Shown here: positions 11,901 through 23,900 of the stretch, in pieces
How the letters are laid out: each line of letters starts with the position of its first letter
Position numbering within the stretch: the stretch's first letter is position 1
Source: Undaria pinnatifida
Lineage: Eukaryota > Sar > Phaeophyceae > Laminariales > Alariaceae
DNA: 64,000 nt
Assembly (NCBI GenBank): GCA_012845835.1
Contig: JABAKD010000017.1
Span: forward strand, 3,501,367-3,565,366
Direction of reading: 5' to 3'
The notes under the pieces: generated by a model
The model's input: only the letters and a program-made list of their open reading frames with translations
Databases searched by the model: none
Told to the model about the DNA's origin: nothing
Translations under genes and position numbers: made by a program

Positions 11901-14900
11901 AAGGCCCTTTCCAGATTTTTGCTCTCCGCCATAGTACTGTAGCCAGTCGGGTGGAAACAATCAGGGGCAAAAACGCGTACAGAACTTGTTTGCTACGATC
12001 ATACGGTACTCGGGTAGACACTACAACAAGGTATGTTGCGTAGTTGCATTGCTTGTACTGCCGTGGCACCTTGCGTGTTGCTGCGGCCAGCTCGCTACAG
12101 GCGAATACAATGCCGACCCGTCACTCGGTGTAGACTCTACCGTGGCTGCTACAAGGCAGAATGGTGGCGCGGTCACATTTAGAGGAAAACAAATAGCCAT
12201 TGGGACTTTAATGCCGCACCTCGCCGATGTAGACCGGGTTCACGCTGACATCCACCTCCGAGTTGACAAAGGCGTTGTTGGTCCAGACGAGGCTCTCCAC
12301 GATGGTGGTTTCTATCTGCGAGTTGCTTACGTTACCCAGCAAAAGCTTAGCCTCTTCGCTGTAAAGAAGCATCACGTCGATCTGCCGGGGGAGGGGGGGG
12401 GGGGGACAAGCGGAGCGAAAATGAAACACTTTTCGGATGGGGCAGGAATGGCAGCTCCTTCGGTTCGACCAAGGCTACGGTAGGGGGGGTACCCCCATTT
12501 TCACTGGTGTGTTTGAGCCACTCGCACGAGTAGCTCTGTACCCTACGAATGAAGATGGTTTAGGAACTTGGTTTGCCGCAGCTTAGATCACCTTTGCATT
12601 GCGGATTGATTTCGTCAATGTAAAACATAAAGAAAACGTAAGATTGCATAGGAACAAAGGGGTTACTCGCGCGAGTGACCCCTAGCCACTGAAATAAAAG
12701 GCCCAAAAGGGGACCCCCCTACCGTAGCCTGGGTCGTTCACTCAAAGCTCGTCGATATTTTCGCCCCTGCACGAACTGTTTTCCAATGATCAACTGAGCG
12801 TTTTGGCAAGGGCGGGTCGATCAAGCTTATAAAAAGCCAAATTCGGCACATTCTACGGGGTATAGGGACGAGGTGCGCCAACCGTCGTTCTTGCCCCTGC
12901 AAGGCTATCGACCTGAATCGCTCTATGCCCCGCCCGCGCGGGTAAACTGGTTTTGGGGAGAATTAAAGCGCAACACCCGATGAAAAGAACAAGCCTTCCC
13001 ATGGCCTAGGTTAGGTGTGTTCCCAAAAACAAACGCTAGAAAAATCGCCAAAAAAAAAACCCCGGCCGGTTTCTGATGATTTTGGGCTAAGGAGCCCCGT
13101 CACACTCAGATTTTGTTTTTGCGAAAATAAACGTGCTACCCCTATGTCGTAGAACGCGTCTTTCCTGGGCTCTCCATGAGAGCAATCTTCTGATATCTGA
13201 CCCGGCCCGACCCGTGAAAACCAGATGGACGCCACGTGCCACGGCATCGGCGCGCCATTGTTCGTCTGGGGCGTTTCGTTTTTGGGGAGCTCTCTCGTAC
13301 GTCTCTCACACCCAAAGAACGCTTTTTTTTTCGCATGAAAACTGAAGAAGGGCAACACCAGATGAGACCAAAACCAATGAACTAGGCACATACAGAACAA
13401 CAATTTTAATGTCGCAATTGAACAATAATGATGTTCCGAACGTTTTTTTTTTTGGCTAAGGCGAGCTCCGTTATTTAGACCAAAATCAAAATGCCGAAAA
13501 TTGCTACGTTTTATCGTGGCACGCATGCAAACGCGTCCTGATCGGACCCGACTTGCCCACCGAGATTGTGGAAGCCTCCTGACCCGACCGGCGGGGCAGA
13601 GTCATAGGGTCCGTCGAACCCCCTGCTGTATCTCATCGTGGTTTCTCGCATGTGCGTGGTGCAGGTTATTGTCCGCTTGTGTTTATTTGATTTATAGCAA
13701 CACTGCGCGAAACATAGGCCCTTTTTCTTTTGAAAAAAACATCAAAAGACCGGCAGAAAGCATCAAAACGAAATATCTTTCAAACTGGTAGGTCGAAGCC
13801 TGGCACGGACGGGTGGAACAGCCCGGGGACCCCTGGTTGAGCCAGGAAGAGAGCTTTCACATGTACATGGGCTTCTTCGCGGGGGTCCATACGACGCAAG
13901 CTTGCTGCGCCCATTGAGGGCCTTCCATAATTAATTGGCCTACACGGTTCTTCTCCTTCCATGGTACACCATCGCAGCCTTTTTAGTCGCCACGAACAGG
14001 AACGCGACCATGCTTGACGCGTCGCAACGAGGACACACGCCCGCGTACTACTTGAATCAACCGCAGTGCAGACGCCGTAAAACGTGTAGCGCACTCAAAC
14101 ACAAATCACTATTGATAACACCATGGTATGGCACAAGGGGCGCGCCTAAACTGTTCCCTGAGAGTGGTAGCTTGAGGATGGCCAAGGCTACAAGGGTGAG
14201 GGTCACCCCTTTTTTAACGACCGGGTTTGAGCCACTAACATTGATAGTCGCTCATGTGACTCTGTATCTCGCTGACAAACGATTTTTAAGGATACTTATT
14301 TATTTGGTGCTCAAGAGGTAGCTAACCTGTCCTTCGCGGTTTCATATAGTCAAAAAACAAAAAAAGCACGAAAAGTTAACACACCGCCGAGGAACGCAGG
14401 GGGGGGGTCGGGGGGCTCGGGCGAGGAACCCCTTAGTCACACTGCCAAGAAAAGACGCGCAAAAAAAAAACGGACCGCCTCCCGTTGTGTGCGGTGAACA
14501 CAAAAAATATTGATTAAAAAAAAAAGACCGTTCGAAACCGAGGGGACGCTGAACAATCCCACGGCCTAGGTATAACACAACTCGACAACGAAAATATTTC
14601 GCTACTTACAAGAATCGCTTTTTTCTTCCGACTATACCGGGATAAGATTAAGATACCCCGACAAAAAACGTTTTCGAAAATTCGAAAACGGTTTTGAACC
14701 CAAAAGCTGTGCTACCCCCCGCCCATTGTAGCACAGCGCCTCTACTAAACCGAGAAGTTGCGAAGATCCACCAGCGAGGGAGACATACAAAACGCCTCCA
14801 ACTCCAATCAATCAGGGGGGGGGGGAATAAATATCTTCGCCCGCGAGGAAGGGTACACGCACCACAGTGGTTGTCATCAGCTTTCGCCCGGAGGTATTCA

Positions 14901-17900
14901 CGGATGCTGCCGATCTGCCGGTGTTTCCGGAGGAAGTCCCGGTAGCGCTCACGGGCTCCGCGGCACTGTACACAAAAGCAGGAAAGGGCGCTCAGGTTTA
15001 GGTGGTAGTGTCTATCCACTGCTTGATGGCGACACACACACATATATATATATAAGTACATATATGATGCATGATACGTTCGTGGTCCCCTGATTTTTTT
15101 GAGAGGCCCCTCAAGCGCGTGACGAACACTTCTTCTGCCTCACGCAAAGGGCAGAGAGCATGATGCATACTTGACGTGCAGACCCGAGAAACGAATCCCA
15201 TAGCCCAGGTAGAATGTACGAGGAATATTGGTGTAAACACATGGACGATATTGAGGCGATGTTTGACGCATGCTACGATAGAGGTATACCGGTTTTTGGC
15301 GAAAAAACGTTTTTCGAATGACTGGGCTCCTTATTGAATCCAAAATCGTCGGAAAAAAGAAAAATAATAGACCATTTTGTTTTTGGCATGTTTCTCGTTG
15401 TGTACTTAGGCCATGTTTTTTTTTGCATCCGGTATGGTAGTCGTTTTTATTTTTTCTCCGAAAAGGTGGTTTTTGGGAGAGGTGTCTTAAGCTCCCAAAT
15501 TCTGGAACCACAGAAAACAAAATGGTGCACCTCTTTTATCGTAGCAAGCGTCGTTCAGTGACTTCCCTTTGGTAAGGAATCACGTTCAGTCGCAAACACT
15601 CCCACCAAGAGGTGATTGTATGTGTCAACGGCGTAGCACGTCGTACGTATACGTTTTCGAACGAGGCACCAGTTTGACGATAAGCAGCTCTCGCAACAAC
15701 GCGCATGCATTCGGGTAAAAACTTGGACGTTTCACTGCCACGAAGTGCGGCTTGCAGCGCTACTTGTGCGCATTCAAGTATTTGGAAAGTGGGCGTTGCG
15801 GTCCCCCTACAGCCTTCTTCGCGTGTTGGAGGCCGGGGGTTGTCACACGAAAAACTTGTAGTTTCGAAACGCTGCCTCAACCTCCTTGAAAACCCTGCGA
15901 CCCCTCCTCCAAGAACTTTGGCACTCGAGCGAACGTTTTCGGCTAAAACTTCACTCCTTAAAACCATCGCTCTGCTCTGCTTCTCACTGTTTTGTCCAAA
16001 CTGAACGTGATTTCACTGCTAAAGAAGCTGTAGAGGTACACGGTTTCTTACCCCCCACCACATCCAGCCTTCAATGCCGGTGAAGACGTTAACGGCAACA
16101 CAACCGGCCAGTCATGCCAGTACGGGTAGGGAGGGGGGTACCAAAGCTTCCCAGAGTAACTCAGCCGACGAACCCCTTGCCTCACCAATACGCTTATTTT
16201 CGGACCAGAGCATGGTACCCGCAACACTCAACTACACAAAAATTATAACGTCGTCAAAAACACGATTGTGAGGAGAACGTTACTCGCGGCTCTAAGAAAA
16301 ATCCATTTGGGCCACAGCCACGGTTTGTAAGAAAAAAACGGCAGTCGTGCGTGACCCGCCAGTGAAACAAAATAATGGATTGGCCAGATGTTGATTGGCC
16401 AGGTAGGCACATACCGCTCAATTCCAAAAAAACAGAAAAGCGGTATCATCGTGGCAACGTCGTTAAGCAGTACCTGGTCGAGGAACGCCGTCACAGCCTT
16501 GAAGTGCTCGGACCCTTAGGGCTAGCCCCCTCTACGACGAGAAGCCAAAAACGGATTGACAGGAACAGGATAAGATAAGCAAAACGCTCTTGTGTAATAC
16601 ACGCAAGAAAAAGGTGATGAACTTTTTTCCCTCTTTGGAGTACGGAGCGGTGCTGCGTCTAGGAACGCGTGGTCAACTGCCAAAGTGCCGACGAAACCAA
16701 CAAAACGTATACGTCACTCCCCCACCCAACCAATACTAGCACGGAACGAACCTGGAGCCGATGGCGCCTGGGAAAACGGCGTCCTCGGGAATAAGCGCTT
16801 CGGCAGACTCCTCGAACTCGATCAGGGTCTGATATTTGGGGGGAAAACACGATAAACCATTTCGGAGAGGGTCGGCAAAGTGACGCGGCTATTCACACCA
16901 AGCACAGTTTACACACAAGTACAGTTTGCATTGAGAAAAAGGTTGGTGCGACTGTTGTCTGGGCTACCACCGGCCCTTGTAGTAGACCTGATCCCAGACC
17001 TGACCGCGATCCGTCTTGGGGTTATGACAAGTGAGTGTCTGGACCGGGATAGGACCGGGTTATCGTGCCACATATATATAGAGAGATAGAACAAATTTGT
17101 CGTGTTCGTTTGAATCTAAACACGGGAAATAATCGATCTGACCAAGTGAAATACATTACTAAAAGTCGACTTCCGGAAACAGAAAAGGGTTTGCGGCCTA
17201 GCTGCATCATTTTTGCTGCGCTGCATCAATCAGTTTCAACAAACGAAACACCGATAGTTGGCGACAGTTGAAGGAATGCCCGTGCTACCTACTCGGCGGG
17301 TGATTTTTCAGTCTACTGGACAGTTGCGCATTGCTTGTCGTAGGCGTGATTGCGTATATATAGTCTACCGCGGAGATGGTTGATTAGAGACCTGTACCCA
17401 GGGTGCTGGTGGTGGAGCCTCCTTCGGACACTGCCGTTGGTCCCCACTACGTGTCCCTCTCGGGGTGTTCTTCATGGTGCATGCACTACGGTGATATCAC
17501 AATTCTTATATCTGGTAATCTGCCTCGTGCGTGGCTCATGGCGGCGCTTCGCGCTATACTCCCCTCCTCGTGAGGCAGTCAACTTCGTTCATAGACTAGT
17601 CTATTCCAACAGCTCAGTTTTTTTCGATTTATGTTGAAAAATGTAGCTCATAACTATGTGCTTAGATCTCGAGCTGTATCAGCGCCGTACGGAGAAAAGG
17701 AAACTCCGAATAGCGAACCCTCGAAAGCCTCAGGACCACTAGTAGTGTGGCTGCCCATTTTATTTTGTGTTTTCTTTATTTAAATGGTTGCTTTTAGTCT
17801 CCAGCTCAACCCGTTAGAGTTGTGGCCGTCATCGACCTCCGGGATAGGCCGTGTCACCGGCGTCCTTCCTTCTCCCCCCCGGTGCATGCCTCCACTTCTG

Positions 17901-20900
17901 TCGCTACTCAACTCTGAGTATGCTTTGTTGAACAACAATATTTTGGGCTGTTTGGGGGATCCGTTGGACAGATTCGTCTGTTTGGCACGCACCATAATTT
18001 CAAACGCACTTACCTGCTGCTGCTGTGAAGATAAAACAGTGAGGATTACACGAAGGAACGTGTAACCCATCGCGTAAACGGACGACAGATCTCTCGGCAT
18101 GATTACCGGAGTAATGGACAACATGATGATTAGGCGTCACTACGGTCAAGAACATAATCAACATGCGTGAAAGGAGGATTACAAGAATATTTCGAATACG
18201 TTGCTGACAACCATCTTTGTAGCTGACCTAGAAAGGAGAAAAGGTCGGCGTCAACAACACCAACCAGGTACAGACACACCGATCTCGGCCTGGACCCCGA
18301 CCCGGTCACACTTTGAAGACTGCAACTTCTAAATGAGAACACGTTCCGTAGTACCTAGACACCAGGGGCTCACCTCCACCAGGCACGTGTATGTGCCCGG
18401 CCCTTCGCACGGAACGGTCTTGACCAAGTTGGTTGTTCCGTCAATGTTCCTCTTCGTAACTTTCAGGAGAAACGTCTGGACAAGGCAGTTGTCGTCACCG
18501 ATGATGCGAAAGAAGAGCAATCGCCCACGTATTTCAAGCGAGGGAGGGTCATGTACATGATATATCGTTGTCGTCGATAGCTTTCGCTTTGTTCGAGTGA
18601 ATGTCGATATCGGGCGACGTTCAGACACGTGCAGCAGGACTAGTCGTAGTTAGGATCCAACGCCTACTACTCCAAACGGGGCACCACTGTAAGGTTAAAC
18701 TATCTCCGGTCGAAGTAGCGTTCCAAGCAACAATGAACTACCCAATGTCATTGGATGTTTATGCACTATCGCCCGTTGCCTACCTAGCCCATCGTGGGAG
18801 TTTTCATCGGATTGCACGTTCGAAGTTTGTCACAATTCGTTTCTGGGCCGGATATAATATAATATGGAAGACGGACATCCTCAAACATGAGCAGGGCCAA
18901 CTCTAAGGACCATCATAAAAATTGGGGCGCGCACTTCGTTTTTAGCACGCGTCGCAGGCGTTCGGCACAGTTCTTGTAAACATGTACGCGCGCACATGAT
19001 GTATTTCGCGTCCGATCGTCTCAGCACACCTGCCGAATATACTACTCGCTGTGTGTTCTAGCTCGCTATTTCCGAGACAGGTTCACTGACGTGCAATATA
19101 ATTTATGCTAACGATTAGGTCTTACTTCCGCGCGGATTTACGACACGACCGGCATGAACACAGTGAATTGTTTAATTACTCCTGGTAGGAAAACACTGCA
19201 TCTCACGTTTATACTGTGTCCAATCTGAGCCGTTATTGGTAGGCTTTCTGGCGAAAAAAATTCTTAGCTTCCTCTCTTCTTCCCACTACCTCCCTCCTAG
19301 TTTGGCTTGGTCTGTTTTTTTGTCTTTTTTTCCGCACTTTTTCTGCTTTCCAGCTTCTTCTGGACAAGCCGTGGTCACAGGTGTCGTCCCTTCTCCCTCC
19401 GGTTCTTGCCTTCAGTTTTTATCGCGCATACATTGGGTTCAGCAATCCCACTGCTCGACGATTTTTCATATCGAGTGTTGCCAACTCACGCTCTTCTTGC
19501 GCTTTCCGCAAGTCAAGTTGTGCACAAGAAAACCTCCAACGAATTTATACGAGTATGCACTCGGGGGGACTCAAAACTCACGAAACTGGCTTATATCAGG
19601 CTTGAGGATATCCTGATACGCCACCGGGGCGACCGGCTCCTGTATATACCTCAATAGATCGACGTCTTCTTCATGGTTGAATCAGAGGAGACCTATGCCG
19701 CCAGCGGCCAAACCAGCCTTACGTAAGGAGCCATGGTCACGTAACATTGAGTGTGATGGCCTATCGGGGCTGAGGATTGATGAGCACACACGAAAACTCA
19801 ATATTATTGCAGTTTGGCACATCAATTTTGAGTGCGATTGCCTCCCTAATCGCGTAACAAACATTCACCTCAACGCTGCACACTTCGCCCCACGACATGC
19901 TGACCGTCCACGGGACAGCCTCGTCTTCGGCTTGCGCTGGGTCAACCACGACGCCCGCCCAGACCTTGGTTGAGTAGCAGGACACGAAAACATTTCGAGG
20001 GGAATGGGAACCAAATTAGGAGACGAACACGTGGTGACACAATGGGCGACGCCCCGTACGTAGTAGCCAACACTTGGCCTGCATGCCTGGATGCGCACGT
20101 GGCTTTCGTTATTGTCGGTAGGTGTTGAAGTTGTGCTTCTTCTGTAATGACCTAGACGGCGTAAAGAAACCACTGGAGTACCTGGGTGAACATGAAACGA
20201 TAAAATATCCGGGGCAGAATGGCTCGGTACCCTATTGATTGATCTACACGCGTTTTCCTGGCTGGAAAGGCATACTACTACACTAGGACTTTTTTCTCTT
20301 CGATTAGGAGCAGGGACAATGTCTGGAAACAACTGCCGAGAGTACTCTCATCAACTTCTTATTATGGCGTTTTGTTTTTTTTAATTGTTCTGGTGAGTCC
20401 TCCCACGGTAGGTAGACCCCCCCCCCAACTTTTCAACGGATTTCACCGGTTTTGAACCCATCTCCCAGCCATATCTTCTGAAAGGCGGTGCCTCTCCCCC
20501 ACTCCGACGTCACCATTCTCGATATTCTCTTTCGCAAAATCGAAGATATACATACATGTAGCTTTTTTTCCCCATAGCATCCCTCCTCTTCAACGGATTC
20601 CACCGGTTTTGAACCCATCTCCCAGCCATATCTTCTGAGAGGCGGTGCCCCTCCCCACTCCGACGTCACCGGTCCTCGATATTCCCCTCTCGCAAAATCG
20701 AAGATATGCATACATGTAGATTTTTTTTTTCCATAGCATCCCTCCTCGTGTCGAGCAGCCGCGAAACGTTCGACGTTAAAAAAAATCGCTGGTTTTGCGG
20801 GAGGGCGGGCGCTATCGCAGAATCAGTCTGGTGCGCCATGTCTCCTTCTCGCCGTGCTACGCCGATTGTTTTTTTTTTGTTTTTTTTTCACTTTAACGCC

Positions 20901-23900
20901 TGAATTATGCTCAGAAAAAAATAATGGACGCGCCTTCGACCAAAGTGGGCGCAATGTAAATCTATTTTTTGCTTTGTTAGCACCTAGGACGAGGAAGTGT
21001 TCATCGAGTTTGCATTTTCATTGCTCCAAAAATGTATATACATATATTATGAAAATAAGAATACACTCCAGCTATGAGATCGAAGATTTCGTCGAAACTC
21101 ATGTTTGGTATATACGATTGGGTCGCACAATAGACCCCCTCCTCGAGTGAGAGACGGGTATATCTCAGGATTCAATCGATGCAACCTCTCTCTCTCTCTG
21201 CCGTCCGTGGCACGTGAGTCATCCCGCGGTGGCAAGAGTGTTGGACGTTTTGGGCGAAACGTTTCTTGGATGGTTGAGCTTCTCGCGTGTAGGACCGTCG
21301 GTTAGATAGAGCATGATACGTTTACGAGTACATCTTATTTATTTTAGATTGTCTCGTAGACGTGTTGCTGGAGTTGTGCGCGCAAAACGAATGAATGTGC
21401 TCGGAGTCATGCTCCGGGTGAGATATTGAGTTCCTCGTCGTGGGATCTCCGAAAAATCTGACATAGATGTTGCACCTCTACACACCGTGAGATGACTCGC
21501 GTGTCTTGTGTTTGTTTTCAAGGAACACGCGCCACGTTTACTTGGGGGGCACTTTCCGGGCAGATCGTTTTCGCCCCAAACGGAGCCACGAAACTGACAA
21601 ACTACCCAATAACGCCATTCATTGCAATAAATACCGTTTTGCGCGGTGTGCTACGATACCAGGTATATTTTTTTGTGCCGAATGGATTCTGACCGTGGGG
21701 CTACTCAAACCCGATATCTATCATTAGTCTATCGACGCAGGACCCACAAAAATCCAGGAGTACGTGGATCCCGACCCGTGAGAGTCCTCAGTTCATTTGC
21801 CACTGCCCAAATCGTTATCTCGCGCTCTGAAAAATAAATGCTGCTACGGTATGATATGGAGGTGCACCACTTTGTTTCTTGACACTCCTCCTCGCTAGAA
21901 GAGGTGTGTACACCCTTCTTAACCCAGTATAACCGATTCGGGGAGAAACGAAAGGCCTTCCCGATGAAAAATCCCATAGCCTAGGTGTGCAACGCCATTT
22001 TCTTGCCGAAATCATGGAACATTCTCGCCGTCGATTTTGCGGGCTGATATTTCCCGCCGACATCATGGAACATTCCGTCGATTTTGTCGGGTAAGGTTTC
22101 CCGCCGAAATCATGGAACATTCCGTCGATTTTGTGGGGTAAGGTTTCTCGCCATTTAAAAACGATATTTTTTCTTAACCAAAAGGAGTACCACTAAATGT
22201 TATCGGAGAACATATCACATACAGCTTGTTTGTGCAAATATGAGTTTCGACACAACCTTTGATCTCACAGCTGCAGTGTGTTTTGTTTTTGTTTTCTTAA
22301 ATAATAATGTACCTCGCTGTCGTAGCATGTGCGTGTGTCTACTAACTAGACAGCTGACTTAAGAGCCCTCCCACGGCAGGGGGGGTCGCATCATCAGTCC
22401 CTGGGCTCCTCGCACGAGGAACTCAATATCTCACCCGAAAAGTGACGTGGAAGGCATTCGTTCGCACTACTACCCGACCAAGCCTCTATGCCTTTGTCCG
22501 AAAATATAACGTGTACGTACTCGTCGTGAATTAACTTCATTGACCGGCAGTTTCTTACATAAGGAACTCGATCGCCCAGGGACTTTTTGGCGCAAAAACT
22601 GCAATCCTAAACTATCTTTCGCCCCGAACAACGTGTTACGTGCATGCTTCAAACCGTACATGGCGGCCCGTGCCGTCCGAAAATATGTCCCCCGGGGTAT
22701 AAACGTAGGACGTCTTTTCTGCGATGATGTTGTCGTTGTCGAGGATCAGGAAGGACAAGGCGCCCGCGTCCTCCGCATTCTCCAAGGACTCACATAGCAG
22801 CTCGCCGAGTTCGACCGAGCCCACGACTGCCGTCGTCATGATTTGTAAGTTCGGACAGCGGTAACGGAAGCGAGGGAAGGAGCTTGCGGGGTTCAAAACG
22901 TGCAATCGGATGACCACGATCCGTGGTCTAGGTGCGCGATGAGATTGAAAGAGCCAAAAACAGGACGTTGACATTCCGACGACTTTATTAACACAGTATT
23001 AACAGGTTATGGAGCCCCGGGCCAGTTCGGAAAACACCTTAGCCATAAAAATGCCCGCCTCTGTAACGTCGGGCAGAACACATAACAAAATAACCTAGGC
23101 ATTGAAACGAGAATGGACGAAAGCCGAAATCGTACTTGCTTGGAAGGCGTGGTGCGGCAGGGGTTAAGCGTAGCACAATTTTCCCGAACTACTTCCGACG
23201 GGCGGGGCAACAGCTCCACCCACAACCCTTGGAATCTCGATCGTGATAGGTTTCTTGATATGCATATACATGTGGGACATGGCATGGTTCATCGGACTTC
23301 AAGCTTCGCGTTTTCTCCCAAGCCAGTGTTCGTGTGATAGAAAATCTCAAGAGAAGAGTGCCATGAGAAACATGTTCGAGCCTTTGCCGTAACACTGCGT
23401 CCTTGGTGCGATTAAGTTCGGTCCCGCTGTCACGTGCGTGACGGGTTCTGTTCAGCAATTTCCACACGACAGCTTTGCACAAGCGAAGGAAAAATGCAGA
23501 AGAAATATTGGACCCCACGCACGTACACCATAAGGCAGAACAAAAATCCGCGTCATCCCTGGCCACCTTTCAAAACCGAAAGAAATCCACGGGTACACTA
23601 GGGTGGCCAATCGCCAGCGAGCGTGTATGCGCACTTCATGAGGGGTGCTTCCCGGTACACGATCATACACGGGTACGCAAGGTGGCACAGATCAGTACCG
23701 AGAAACGTGGCGTACACATAAGGCACCTGTCTTTCAACAAGTATGTTGCTGGATGGTGTTGAGTGCACGTCCAACACATAGAATACGTTTATGGCACTGA
23801 TGTGAACACATTGATGATCTGCCACGCCACCACGCAAGTCCTGTTCACAGTGGTTCCTACTTGTGTCTGCCCCCCGTTTAACATGCCGCCGAGCGGCGTG

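Noticed and set aside
15536-15967. 143-codon minus-strand frame in a gene B intron
   Set aside because: It overlaps a MITE end and has no similarity to the paralogue at that position.
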